Positions 44,322 through 53,661 of a stretch of 64,000 nucleotides of DNA are shown here, in pieces. Below the pieces are notes generated by a model. That model ran no database searches, was not told where the DNA came from, and saw only the letters and a list, made by a program, of their open reading frames with translations. The stretch lies in the NCBI RefSeq assembly GCF_016031655.1, contig NZ_JACCHQ010000005.1, forward strand, positions 1-64,000. The letters are read 5' to 3'. Position numbers and translations under genes: made by a program. The stretch comes from Bradyrhizobium glycinis (GTDB taxonomy: Bacteria; Pseudomonadota; Alphaproteobacteria; Rhizobiales; Xanthobacteraceae). The first letter of the stretch is position 1; the number at the start of each line of letters is the position of its first letter.

Positions 44322-45004
44322 ACGCGGCAATCGGAAAACTTCTGACGCAGTTCGATGCGAATGGCCGGATCAAGTCGCCGCCGCCTCCGCCTCCTAAAAT
44401 CCAGGACGTGCTGACCAGGCCAAAGGAGGCGAGGCGGGATCCGCAGCCTCAATCGCAGGCTCAGACGCAACTTCAGGCGCCGTCTCCGGCGCCCGCGACG
44501 GAAGCGCCGCCGGTCAATCTCCTGGACGATGCCTATCGGCGCGGCCATGCGGCGGGCGTCGCGGAAGGCGACGCCAAGCTGGCGGAGGAGCGCGTCCGCA
44601 GCGCGATCCGGCTCGGCGAGGAGCGGGCCAAATGGTCGGATCAGCAGGCGGTCGCGATCGTCAGCGGCTTCGAGGCGGCGTGCCGCGAGATCGAGAGCAA
44701 CATTGCAAGCTCGGTGGCGCGGATCCTGCTGCCGTTCCTCACCGATGCGGTGCGCGACAAGGCGATCGGATCGCTGGTCGAGCAGATCGCGACGCTGACC
44801 GGCAGCTCGACGGTGCCGGCCTTCAAGATCACCGGCCCGAGCGAGCTGCTGGACCTCGTGAAGACCCAGCTTGACGCATCCACGCGAACGGGCATCGCAT
44901 ACGAGGCGGCCGAGACGCTCGAGGTGCGCGTCGTGGCCGACCAGACCGTGATCGAGACGCAGCTCTCCGCCTGGAGTGAACGGCTCAAGGAAGCGCGCCG
45001 GTAG
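44318..45004 (+). CDS. FliH-like export regulator
   Basis: 228 residues. A Pro/Gln-rich N-terminal half (residues 15-70) followed by a helical region with DDAYRRGHAAGVAEGDAKLAEE, close to the GxxxG/AxxxG repeats of FliH/YscL, and a C-terminal domain (RILLPFLTDAVRDKAIGSLVEQI to the end). FliH binds and restrains FliI. The gene overlaps fliF by 4 bases and precedes motB. Sequence match is loose, so 'FliH-like'. Confidence 0.7.
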   Translation: MNAAIGKLLTQFDANGRIKSPPPPPPKIQDVLTRPKEARRDPQPQSQAQTQLQAPSPAPATEAPPVNLLDDAYRRGHAAGVAEGDAKLAEERVRSAIRLGEERAKWSDQQAVAIVSGFEAACREIESNIASSVARILLPFLTDAVRDKAIGSLVEQIATLTGSSTVPAFKITGPSELLDLVKTQLDASTRTGIAYEAAETLEVRVVADQTVIETQLSAWSERLKEARR

Positions 45005-45010
45005 TCCGCC

Positions 45011-46324
45011 ATGGAGGAGGTCAAGCATGAGATCGTGATCGTCCGCCGCCGCAGCGCCTTCGCCGAGGAGGCACATCATGGCGGCGTCTGGAAGATCGCC
45101 TATGCGGACTTCATGACCGCGATGATGGCGTTCTTCCTGGTCATGTGGCTGCTCAACGCGCTCAACCAGGACCAGAAGCAGGTCGTCGCGAGCTATTTCA
45201 ACCCGATCAAGCTCGCCGAGAACGCACCTGCTCCAAAGGGTCTCAAGGATCTCTCCAACAAGGAGCAGTCGTCGTTCGAAGGCCAGGACGGCAAGCGTCA
45301 GCCGGCCGGGCCGAACGAGGAACGGCGCGGCGATTCTCCGACGGCCGAGAAGCCGGCCTCTTTCGAGGAGAAGGTCCTGTTCCGCGATCCCTATGCGACG
45401 CTCGCCGAGATCGCTAACAGCGCGAACCAGTCCACGGGCCAGCGGCGCGCCGGCGCTCTGACCTCCGCTGAAGAGGACGGCCTCAAGGGAGGCGATGCCT
45501 ATCGCGATCCGTTCGATCCCGGCTACTGGAAGCTTGCGCCGCAGGCGTCCAAGGACGCCGATCGCTTCATCGAGAGCGAGCCGAAGCCGAACGCCTCTGC
45601 GCGAGACGGCGCAGTCGGAACAAATCCGGGCGAGCCGCTGACGCGCCGGACAAGGACGGATGATGCCGGCGGCAGCGTGGCTCCGAGCCCGGAGAGCTCG
45701 TCCGCGAGCCTGTCGCCGCTGCTGCCGCCGGGCGCCACACCGACGCACTCGGCGCGCGAGGGCAGCGCCCAAGCTGGCGCTCAGGTGAGCGCCGCCCCGC
45801 AGGCTCGTCTCAATGATACGGTGAAGGAAACCGAAGCGCGCGACACGGCGCAAACGCAGCAGCCCACGCTCAAGCAACTTCAGTCCGCGGTCGCGGAGGC
45901 GCTGTCGGACATCAAAGCAGGGGCGGGGCCGGCGGCCGAGGTGCGTCAGGTCGAGGAAGGGCTCCTGGTCAGCCTGACCGACGATGCGAGCTTCGGCATG
46001 TTCGCAGTCGGCTCGGCGGAGCCGCGGCCTGAGCTGATCCGCGTGATCGACAAGATCGGGCCGCTGCTGATGAAGCGCCAGGGCATGATCATCGTCCGTG
46101 GCCATACCGACAATCGGCCGTATCGGTCGGAAACTTACGACAATTGGCGGCTGTCGACCGCACGTGCGCAGATGGCCTATTACATGCTGGTCCGCTCCGG
46201 CGTCGATGCACGGCGGATCGAGCATATCGAAGGTTACGCCGATCGGCGACCGAAGCTCCCGAACGACCCGGCCGCCGCCCAGAACCGCCGGATCGAAATC
46301 CTGATCCGGGAGAAGCGCCCTTGA
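45011..46324 (+). CDS. motB: flagellar stator protein MotB
   Basis: 437 residues. One membrane span (FMTAMMAFFLVMWLLNAL) with the proton-accepting D33 in YADF. A long variable periplasmic linker (about 60-290) precedes a C-terminal OmpA-like peptidoglycan-binding domain with IIVRGHTDNRPYRSETYDNW and the RRIEILI end. Anchors the stator to the cell wall. motA is 16 kb away, whereas motC and fliK follow directly, as in Sinorhizobium. Confidence 0.95.
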   Translation: MEEVKHEIVIVRRRSAFAEEAHHGGVWKIAYADFMTAMMAFFLVMWLLNALNQDQKQVVASYFNPIKLAENAPAPKGLKDLSNKEQSSFEGQDGKRQPAGPNEERRGDSPTAEKPASFEEKVLFRDPYATLAEIANSANQSTGQRRAGALTSAEEDGLKGGDAYRDPFDPGYWKLAPQASKDADRFIESEPKPNASARDGAVGTNPGEPLTRRTRTDDAGGSVAPSPESSSASLSPLLPPGATPTHSAREGSAQAGAQVSAAPQARLNDTVKETEARDTAQTQQPTLKQLQSAVAEALSDIKAGAGPAAEVRQVEEGLLVSLTDDASFGMFAVGSAEPRPELIRVIDKIGPLLMKRQGMIIVRGHTDNRPYRSETYDNWRLSTARAQMAYYMLVRSGVDARRIEHIEGYADRRPKLPNDPAAAQNRRIEILIREKRP

Positions 46325-47496
46325 TCAGCCTGCTGCGCCGCGCCGTCTGGCTGCTGCCGTTCATGGCGGCAAATGCGCTTGCCCAGCCTGCGCCCCAGGG
46401 CAGCGAACCCTATCAGCTCGTCCGCGCGTTGCAAGCGGTGCAGGACGGCATCGCCAACGGCGACACCGCCGCACATGGCAGTCATATCTCGTTGATCCGG
46501 CAGATCGGCGAGAAGTTTCTCGCTGCCGATCCCGCGGTGTGGAGCAATCCGCGGAACGGCCAGGCCGTCGTTATCTACCTGCTCAGCGGCGGTGCCCCGC
46601 AAATCGTCCGCAAGCTGCCGCGCGACAAGATGAACATCGACGAACGCCTGTTCAACGGTGCGCTCGCCTATGTCGAGGGTCGTCAGGAGGAAGCGCGGGA
46701 GCTGCTCAAGGAGATCAAGCCGCGGACAATTCCCTCAGGACTGGGCGGACAGGTTGCGCTGGTTCAGGGCGCGCTGTTCGCGCGCGCAGAGGCCTCGCTC
46801 GCGATCGAGCGTCTGGACGATGCGCGCCTGCTGTTGCCCGGCACGCTGGTCGAGGAAGCGGCGCTGCGGCGCGAGATCCTGCTGGTGGGGCAGGCGGAGG
46901 ATTTCGACAAGTTCGAGTTCCTGACGCTGGCCTATATCCGCCATTACCGCAACTCGATCTATGCCGGCGATTTCTGGCAGCGCTTCTCCGCGGGGCTGAC
47001 GCAATCGAGCCTGGCACTCGACGAGCGCCGCTTTGCGCGGATATCAGCCCTGCTGGAGCAGATCGATCGCGCCAGCCGTCTCAAGCTATATCTCGTGATT
47101 GCGCGCGCCGCGATGGTGCGCGGACGGCTGACCGTGACCCGGCTTGCGGGCGAGCGGGCATTGACCCTCAGCGCGGATGCATCGGCGGAACGCGAGCGGG
47201 CCCATTTCTTCCGCGGCGCCTCGCGCGTGCTCACCGACGAATATGACGGCGGTCTCGCCGAACTGAAGGCGCTCGACCGGTCGAAGCTGCCCGAGCGCGA
47301 CGTTCCCCTTCTGAATGCCACCGTGCAGCTCGCGCTCGACGTCCGCAAGCCGTTCGCGGGCGGATCCGCCGCGGCAGCGGACAAGCTCCCGGCAACGCCG
47401 GCGCGACTCGATCTGGCGTCATCGACCGCGACGCTTGCACGGGCGCAGAAGCAGCTCGGCGAGCTCGAACTCCTGACCAAGGACCGCCGGCCATGA
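46321..47496 (+). CDS. motC: MotC-type periplasmic motor protein
   Basis: 391 residues from a TTG that overlaps the motB stop, with GGAG 8 bases upstream. It starts with a signal peptide (LLRRAVWLLPFMAANALAQ). The rest is helical (PYQLVRALQAVQDGIANGD, HISLIRQIGEKFLAADP, FLTLAYIRHYRNSIYAGDFW) and matches the rhizobial MotC, which binds the MotB periplasmic part and is needed for rotation. Folding is aided by MotE, also encoded here. Confidence 0.9.
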   Translation: MISLLRRAVWLLPFMAANALAQPAPQGSEPYQLVRALQAVQDGIANGDTAAHGSHISLIRQIGEKFLAADPAVWSNPRNGQAVVIYLLSGGAPQIVRKLPRDKMNIDERLFNGALAYVEGRQEEARELLKEIKPRTIPSGLGGQVALVQGALFARAEASLAIERLDDARLLLPGTLVEEAALRREILLVGQAEDFDKFEFLTLAYIRHYRNSIYAGDFWQRFSAGLTQSSLALDERRFARISALLEQIDRASRLKLYLVIARAAMVRGRLTVTRLAGERALTLSADASAERERAHFFRGASRVLTDEYDGGLAELKALDRSKLPERDVPLLNATVQLALDVRKPFAGGSAAAADKLPATPARLDLASSTATLARAQKQLGELELLTKDRRP

Positions 47497-48836
47497 CCAA
47501 GCTCAGTGGTACCTCCGGACAGCTCTTCAACGGTCTCGCCGAGAGTCTCAACATGCGCGGGGCGCGCTCCGCAAAGGGTGCCGGGACCAAACCGCAGGCC
47601 AATTCGTCCTTCAACGACCTGCTCCACACCGTCTCGAACCTCGCCAAGCAAGCACTGAGCGAAGATGACAGCGAGACGGTCGCGAAGAGTGGAACGCTGC
47701 GCACGCGCCTGATCCACCCGGCCGAGCAGGAGAAGCCGAAGCAGGCGACGCTGCGCGAACGCGTCGCGATCACTGCAGATCCAAAGTCTGTGGACGAGGC
47801 CTCCGACACGAAGTCCGACAAGTCGACGGAGAAACACCGTCCGGTCGATCATGTCGCCGGGACAGATCGCCAGGACCCATCCGGCATTGCTGCCGTGGTC
47901 GGGCAGGAGATCGTTGCCGCGCCTGTCTTGAAGCCGCAGATGCAATTGTCGCCGGCGGGCAAGGACGCGCCCGCGCACGACGAGCGGTCCCCCTCGGCGA
48001 AGCACGAGGCTCCGGGCGCGGTGAAGGCGGCGGCCGCCGATACCGGTCCATCCGGTCCTGCCTCGGCCGGCGGACGCTCGCAGGCTGCGGCTTCGCAAGC
48101 GATGGTCGCGCCGCAGCCGGCACTCACGGAAGGTACGGAGGCCTCGAGCCCAAGGCCGGCATCACCCGGCTTCGAGGCGGTCACGGCCGATGTCGAGCGC
48201 GCTGCCAGGGCTTCGGCGCGCGCCGCACTGCCCGAGACGACCAAGGTCACCGTGGTCCAGCAGGAAACCCATCTGCCACCGGCGCAGTTCAACGCCCCGC
48301 AGCAGGTCGCCAATGCAGTCGTCGCCGAGCTGAAGGGGTCCTCGGCACCGGCGGCGTCCGCGGCCCCAGATCTCGCAGCATCCCAGACCAACGCACCGGA
48401 TCAGCCGCTCAAGATCCTGACCGTCAACCTCGAACCGCCCGCGCTCGGCAACGTCACCGTGCGCCTGCGCCTCGTCGGCACCGAAGTGTCCGTCCAGCTC
48501 GCGGCCGAGCGCAAGGACACGAGCCAGATGCTCGACCAGCAGCGCGACCAGATCCGCGATCTCATGCAGGCGGCGGGCTACGTCGCCGACGTCGCACCGG
48601 TCCAGCACGGCTCGCTCGACGGATTCCAGAGCGGCTCCGGCCAGTCGCAGCCCCAGCTCTCGGGCCAGCAACAGTCCTCGCCGCAGTCGCAAGGCGCGTT
48701 CGGCGGTGCCGGCACGTCGTCGGGACAATCCGACGGCGGCGCGAAGCAGGCCCGCCAGGAGCGTCAGTTCAACCAGGAGACGCGTCATGAGCAGGACGTG
48801 GCGCCGCATCACCGTCGCGGCCCTGTTTATCTCTAG
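47493..48836 (+). CDS. fliK: flagellar hook-length control protein FliK (MotD)
   Basis: 447 residues. The N-terminal 300 residues are low-complexity, rich in Ala, Pro and Ser, as expected of the exported ruler part. The C-terminal Flg_hook domain is seen in ILTVNLEPPALGNVTVRLRL, then VSVQLAAERKDTSQMLDQQR and IRDLMQAAGYVADV. The tail is Gln/Ser/Gly-rich. Formerly called motD in rhizobia. It overlaps motC by 4 bases and the following gene by 50. Confidence 0.88.
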   Translation: MTKLSGTSGQLFNGLAESLNMRGARSAKGAGTKPQANSSFNDLLHTVSNLAKQALSEDDSETVAKSGTLRTRLIHPAEQEKPKQATLRERVAITADPKSVDEASDTKSDKSTEKHRPVDHVAGTDRQDPSGIAAVVGQEIVAAPVLKPQMQLSPAGKDAPAHDERSPSAKHEAPGAVKAAAADTGPSGPASAGGRSQAAASQAMVAPQPALTEGTEASSPRPASPGFEAVTADVERAARASARAALPETTKVTVVQQETHLPPAQFNAPQQVANAVVAELKGSSAPAASAAPDLAASQTNAPDQPLKILTVNLEPPALGNVTVRLRLVGTEVSVQLAAERKDTSQMLDQQRDQIRDLMQAAGYVADVAPVQHGSLDGFQSGSGQSQPQLSGQQQSSPQSQGAFGGAGTSSGQSDGGAKQARQERQFNQETRHEQDVAPHHRRGPVYL

Positions 48837-49368
48837 TGCGAGCGCCGCCGAGGCCGCCGCCGAAACTGCGCGCCCCTGCGAGCGCGCGATGGCGCGCGCG
48901 GCGCAGCAGCACGGGATTCCGCTCGGCATTCTCTATGCCGTCGGGCTCACCGAGACCGGTCGGCGCGGCGCGCTCCATCCCTATGCCCTTGGGGCCGACG
49001 GCCAGACCGTGTTCGCCAAGGACATGGACGATGCAATCGCGAATTTCGAGACCATGCGCAGCAAGGGAATCAAACTGATCGACCTCGGCTGCATGCAGAT
49101 CAACCATTATTATCATGGCGACAAGTTCGCTTCGGTCCGGGCGATGTTCGATCCCGCTGGGAATGTCGACTACGCCGCGCGCTTCCTGAAGGAGTTGAAG
49201 CAGCGCGAAGGCAGCTGGACCATGGCCGTCGCCCGCTACAATGCAGGTCCCAACAACCACCCCGCCCAGAAGCGCTACGTCTGCCACATTGTCGCGCACC
49301 TCGTATCGAGTGGCTTCGGCGCATGGACCGACAAGGCTCGCTCCTTCTGCCAGCCCAGAACGACCTGA
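48787..49368 (+). CDS. flagellar-associated lytic transglycosylase (SLT domain)
   Basis: 193 residues. Its ATG lies inside the end of fliK, after AGGAGACG. A signal peptide (WRRITVAALFISSASAAEA) leads into an SLT domain with catalytic E56 in GLTETGR, then CMQINHYYH and VARYNAGPNN. It would open the peptidoglycan for rod passage, replacing the muramidase half that is missing from the FlgJ-like protein at 58102-58581. Analogous to SltF of Rhodobacter. Confidence 0.9.
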   Translation: MSRTWRRITVAALFISSASAAEAAAETARPCERAMARAAQQHGIPLGILYAVGLTETGRRGALHPYALGADGQTVFAKDMDDAIANFETMRSKGIKLIDLGCMQINHYYHGDKFASVRAMFDPAGNVDYAARFLKELKQREGSWTMAVARYNAGPNNHPAQKRYVCHIVAHLVSSGFGAWTDKARSFCQPRTT

Positions 49369-49402
49369 CAACATGAAGTTGTGCATCGCGCCCAATCATC
49401 AG

Positions 49403-49414
49403 CCCCGCGCAAGC
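49403..49414 (+). promoter_or_regulatory. flagellar upstream motif at flgE
   Basis: CCCCGCGCAAGC, an exact consensus copy, 44 bases before the flgE start. The surrounding 16 bases (AGCCCCGCGCAAGCAA) are the same as those ahead of the DUF1217 gene. Confidence 0.55.
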
Positions 49415-49458
49415 AAGACCCCGCATTGTAGCTGCAACCTGACCAAGGAGCCCAATTC

Positions 49459-50688
49459 ATGAGCCTGTATGGTGTTATGCGCACCGGCGTTTCCGGCATG
49501 AACGCGCAGTCCAACAAGCTGTCGACGGTCTCGGACAACATCGCCAACGTCAACACGACGGGCTACAAGCGGGCTTCCACGGAGTTCTCATCGCTGATCC
49601 TGAAGAGCGGCTCCGGCAATTACGATTCCGGCGCGGTCGAGACCACCGTCCGTTATGCCATCTCCGATCCCGGCAACTATCACTTCACGACATCGACGAC
49701 GGATCTTGCGGTCCAGGGCAACGGATTTTTCGTCGTGCAGGACGCGAACGGAAACAACTTCCTCACCCGGGCGGGCGCGTTCGTGCCCGACGAAACCGGC
49801 AACCTCGTCAACACAGCCGGCTTCCAGCTGATGGGCTACAACATCGCGAACGGCGCCGTGCCCAACGTCGCCGCCAACGGTTTCGGCGGTCTCCAGGTCA
49901 TCAACGTCAACCAGATGGCGCTCCAGGCCGCGCCATCGACCAGGGCGACCGTGGCCGCCAATCTCGATCCGAGCGCAACCGCGATCGCAGCGCCGGCAGG
50001 GCCTGCCAACTACACGTCGAAGACCTCGATGGTGACCTACGACAATATCGGCAACGCCGTCACGCTCGACGTCTACGCTGCCAAGACGGGCGCCAATACC
50101 TGGGATATCCAGGTCTACAACGGCGCCACTGCGTTGACGACGCCGGGTCCCGCAACCACGTTCACCTTCGACGTCACCGCGACCGGCAAGGGCAGATTGG
50201 CCGCGGCGAGCCCGACGGCGCTCTCGGTCGCGATCCCGGGCGGTTCCGCCGCCTTCAATATCGATATGTCGGCCATGACCCAGGTCGCTGCCGCCTTCGA
50301 CTTCAAGGCGACGGTCGATGGCAACGCTCCGTCCGCCGTGGAGAAGGTGAACATCGACGACAAGGGCATCGTCACCGCCGTCCTCAAGAATGGCACCACG
50401 TTACCGAGCTTCCAGATCGCACTCGCCACGGTGCCGAGCCCGGACCATCTGACGCCCGAAGTCGGCAACGTCTATTCGCCGAACCTGGAGTCCGGAAACG
50501 TGCAGGTTGGCCTCGCCGGCCAGGGCGGTCTCGGCACCGTCAAATCCGGCGCGCTGGAAGATTCCAACGTCGATCTCGCGGACGAACTGACCTCGATGAT
50601 CGAGGCCCAGCGCGGCTTCACGGCGAACTCGAAATCGTTCCAGACCGGCGCGGATCTGCTGGACGTCGTCGTCAACCTGAAGCGCTGA
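49459..50688 (+). CDS. flgE: flagellar hook protein FlgE
   Basis: 409 residues. N-terminus RTGVSGMNAQSNKLSTVSDN, then the FlgE/F/G-type TTSTTDLAVQGNGFFVV and RAGAFVPDETGNLVN; C-terminus LTSMIEAQRGFTANSKSFQT. The central part is the hook surface domain. First of the operon flgE-flgK-flgL-flaF-flbT-flgD-fliQ; the start has AAGGAG 7 bases upstream. Confidence 0.96.
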   Translation: MSLYGVMRTGVSGMNAQSNKLSTVSDNIANVNTTGYKRASTEFSSLILKSGSGNYDSGAVETTVRYAISDPGNYHFTTSTTDLAVQGNGFFVVQDANGNNFLTRAGAFVPDETGNLVNTAGFQLMGYNIANGAVPNVAANGFGGLQVINVNQMALQAAPSTRATVAANLDPSATAIAAPAGPANYTSKTSMVTYDNIGNAVTLDVYAAKTGANTWDIQVYNGATALTTPGPATTFTFDVTATGKGRLAAASPTALSVAIPGGSAAFNIDMSAMTQVAAAFDFKATVDGNAPSAVEKVNIDDKGIVTAVLKNGTTLPSFQIALATVPSPDHLTPEVGNVYSPNLESGNVQVGLAGQGGLGTVKSGALEDSNVDLADELTSMIEAQRGFTANSKSFQTGADLLDVVVNLKR

Positions 50689-50722
50689 ATTCTTCGGCGC
50701 TCGTTTCGGGCAAGAGCACGTC

Positions 50723-52198
50723 ATGTCGCTTACCGCCGCTCTCAACTCGGCTCGCTCCTCGCTCATGGCGTCGAGCATCCAGTCGTCGGTCATCTCGCGC
50801 AACATCGCCGGTGCCAGCGCCACCGGCTATTCGCGCAAGCTCACGATGCTCGACAATCTGCCCGGCACCGGCGTCTATGTCGCGGCGATCCAACGCGCCG
50901 CCAGCTCGGGCCTCTACAACAACGTCCTGATCGCGACCTCGTCGTCCGCCAAGCAAACCGCGATCTTTGACGGCCTGCAGAAGATCGCCACCGCGACGGT
51001 GGACGATCCGGAGCTCGACCAGTCGCCGACGGCGCAGCTCAATGCGCTGAAGCAGGCGCTGCAGAAATATGCCAACGCGCCTGATAACACCACGCTGGCG
51101 CAGGCGGCCGTTGCCTCCGCCAAGGATATGGCGACCGCGCTCAACCAGGCGACCCGGACCGTGCAGTCGGTCCGCGACAGCGCCGATGCCGACATGAAGA
51201 CGTCGGTTCAGAACATCAACCAGCTGCTCTCCCAGTTCGAGACCGTGAACACCGCGATCGTGAAGGGCACGATTTCGGGCGACGACATCACCGACTATCT
51301 CGACCAGCGCGACAGCATTGTCTCGCAGCTGTCGCAGGAGGTCGGCGTCACCATGTCGATCCGGCCCAATGGCGACGCGGCGCTCTACGCCGACAGCGGC
51401 GTCGTGCTGTTCGACAAGACGGCGCGGACGGTGAGCTTCGCGCCGACGAATGCCTACACGGCCGCGACCACGGGCAACGCCGTCTACATCGACGGCGTCC
51501 CGGTGACCGGCGCCAATTCGGTGATGCCGCTGAAATCGGGCAAGCTCGCAGGGCTTGCCCAGCTGCGCGACCAAGACACCGTCACCTATCAGAGCCAGCT
51601 CGATGAAATCGCACGCGGCCTGATCAATACGTTCAGGGAAAGCGATCAGACCGCCGCGGCGCTGCCCGACGTTCCCGGTCTCTTCACCTATCCGGGCGCG
51701 CCGGCCATGCCTGCGAGCGCGACCGTCTCAGTGGGCCTCGCCGGCACGATTTCGGTCGCCGCATCGGTCGATCCGGCCTTCGGCGGCAACCCGAATCTGC
51801 TGCGCGACGGCGCGATCAGCGGTAGTCCCGCCTACCAATACAACACCGCCGGCAACGGCGGCTATTCGGCCCGGCTGCAGCAGCTCATCGGCGGCATGGA
51901 TGCCTCGCAGCCGTTCGACGCAACGACGCAAGGCAAGCCGAGCGGCAGCCTGATCGACTTCGCATCGTCGTCGGCGAGCTGGATCGAAAACCAGCGCAAA
52001 GCCGCCAACGACAATTCCGAGTACCAGAGCACGTTGCTCAACCGCAGCATCACGGCGTTGTCAAACGTCAACGGCGTCAACATGGACGACGAGATGGCCT
52101 TGATGCTCCAGGTCGAGCGCACCTATTCGGCCTCGTCGAAGATCATCTCGACCGTCGATGAAATGCTGCAGAGCCTGCTGGCCGCCGTGGGGAACTAA
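50723..52198 (+). CDS. flgK: flagellar hook-associated protein FlgK
   Basis: 491 residues. The first helix SIQSSVISRNIAGASATGYS and C-terminal NRSITALSNVNGVNMDDEMALM are family hallmarks; the NQLLSQFETVNTAIVKG and LDQRDSIVSQLSQEVGVTM segments are in the usual order. Forms the hook-filament junction with FlgL. Confidence 0.95.
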   Translation: MSLTAALNSARSSLMASSIQSSVISRNIAGASATGYSRKLTMLDNLPGTGVYVAAIQRAASSGLYNNVLIATSSSAKQTAIFDGLQKIATATVDDPELDQSPTAQLNALKQALQKYANAPDNTTLAQAAVASAKDMATALNQATRTVQSVRDSADADMKTSVQNINQLLSQFETVNTAIVKGTISGDDITDYLDQRDSIVSQLSQEVGVTMSIRPNGDAALYADSGVVLFDKTARTVSFAPTNAYTAATTGNAVYIDGVPVTGANSVMPLKSGKLAGLAQLRDQDTVTYQSQLDEIARGLINTFRESDQTAAALPDVPGLFTYPGAPAMPASATVSVGLAGTISVAASVDPAFGGNPNLLRDGAISGSPAYQYNTAGNGGYSARLQQLIGGMDASQPFDATTQGKPSGSLIDFASSSASWIENQRKAANDNSEYQSTLLNRSITALSNVNGVNMDDEMALMLQVERTYSASSKIISTVDEMLQSLLAAVGN

Positions 52199-52201
52199 GC
52201 C

Positions 52202-53248
52202 ATGATGAGCGCAAACTACATTTCCACCCTGATGTTGTCCTCGTCGTTGAGGCATTCGATCACGAACAATCAGGCGGCGCTGAGCAAGGCCTCGACGGAG
52301 GCGACCACTGGGCGCTTCTACGACGTCGGCCTCGAGCTCGGTGCCACGACGGGAAGCGACCTCACGCTGCGGGCCGACTTCAGCTTCGCCGATCAGCTCG
52401 TCGATACCAACGGGCTGGTCTCGGGGCGCCTCGACGTGACGCAGAACCGGATCACCCAGCTCAGCAAGACCGCGACGGACTTCCTCAAGGACCTGATCGC
52501 GGCCCGCAGCACCGACGGCGGCGGCCGGGTCATCCTGCCGCCTGCAGCCTCCAATCTCCAGGATCTGATCGGCGCGCTGAACGTCTCCTATAACGGCTCC
52601 TATCTGTTCTCGGGCATCAACACGCAGAACGCGCCCATCACCCCTTACGCCGCGGGCTCGGCCAGCAAGAACCAGGTCGATGCGGATTTTCTCGCGACCT
52701 TCGGCTTCTCGCAATCCTCAGCCAGCGTGGCCACTATCACGCCGGCTCAGATGCAGACCTTCCTGGACACCACCTTCGATGCCGAGTTTGCCAGCCCGGC
52801 CTGGAACACCAACTGGTCCTCGGCCACCGACCAGACCATGCAAAGCCGGATCTCCACCACCGAGATCGCCGACACGTCCGTGAGCGCCAACCAGGCCGGT
52901 TTCCGCAAGCTCGCCGAGGCCTACACCATGATGGCCGATCTCGGGAACGTCAACCTGAGCCAGGAAACGTTCCAGGTCGTCGTGGACAAGGCCATCGGGC
53001 TCGTCGGCAACGCCATCAACGACCTCGCTGCGCTGGGCGGCAGCGTCGGCACAGTCCAGCAGCGGATCACCACCGCGACCGCCAAGCTCAAGACGCAGCA
53101 GGACATCCTGAACAATCAGATCGTCGGCATGGAGAAGGTCGACCCGACCGAAGCCTCGGTCCGGGTCAACACGCTGCAGACACAGATCCAGACCGCGCTG
53201 GCGCTCACCTCGCAGCTCCAGAAGATCAGCCTCATCAATTATCTCTGA
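52202..53248 (+). CDS. flgL: flagellar hook-filament junction protein FlgL
   Basis: 348 residues. Flagellin-like terminal helices (LRHSITNNQAALSKASTEAT and TLQTQIQTALALTSQLQKIS) around a central domain with SYNGSYLFSGINTQ. Starts 3 bases after flgK. The C-terminus ISLINYL is the usual short end of FlgL. Confidence 0.95.
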   Translation: MMSANYISTLMLSSSLRHSITNNQAALSKASTEATTGRFYDVGLELGATTGSDLTLRADFSFADQLVDTNGLVSGRLDVTQNRITQLSKTATDFLKDLIAARSTDGGGRVILPPAASNLQDLIGALNVSYNGSYLFSGINTQNAPITPYAAGSASKNQVDADFLATFGFSQSSASVATITPAQMQTFLDTTFDAEFASPAWNTNWSSATDQTMQSRISTTEIADTSVSANQAGFRKLAEAYTMMADLGNVNLSQETFQVVVDKAIGLVGNAINDLAALGGSVGTVQQRITTATAKLKTQQDILNNQIVGMEKVDPTEASVRVNTLQTQIQTALALTSQLQKISLINYL

Positions 53249-53316
53249 GCCAAGGCTGCCCTGTCAGGCTCGTAACCCTTGTCCAGTTGTTCGGTTTCCT
53301 GCGAAGAGTGGTCCTG

Positions 53317-53661
53317 ATGACGTTTGAAGCCTATGAAGCGGTCGTTGACGAAAGTGGCTATGAGGCGCGCAGCCGGGAGCGGCAGGCACTCAGCCTCGGC
53401 ATCGACCGGCTCGAGCGGATCCAGAAGGGACGTTTCAGCCTCGAGGATCAGGTCGAGAGCCTGCTCTATGTGCGGCGGCTGTGGACGATCTTCATCGAGG
53501 ATCTCGCACACCCGGAGAACGGGCTGCCGGACAAGCTGCGCGCCGACATCATCTCGATCGGGCTGTGGGTGGTCAAGGAAGCCGACCGCCTCCGCGAGCA
53601 ACGGTCGAGCGACGTGATGCAGCTCATCGAAATCAACCGCCTGATCCGAGACGCGCTTTAA
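53317..53661 (+). CDS. flaF: flagellin biosynthesis regulator FlaF
   Basis: 114 residues from the ATG that gives the family start TFEAYEAVVDES; an earlier ATG at 53287 is possible. Diagnostic features are the RERQALSLGIDRLE and LYVRRLWTIFIEDLAHPEN segments and the C-terminal DVMQLIEINRLIRDAL. FlaF promotes flagellin secretion/assembly together with FlbT in alphaproteobacteria. TAATG overlap with flbT. Confidence 0.94.
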   Translation: MTFEAYEAVVDESGYEARSRERQALSLGIDRLERIQKGRFSLEDQVESLLYVRRLWTIFIEDLAHPENGLPDKLRADIISIGLWVVKEADRLREQRSSDVMQLIEINRLIRDAL

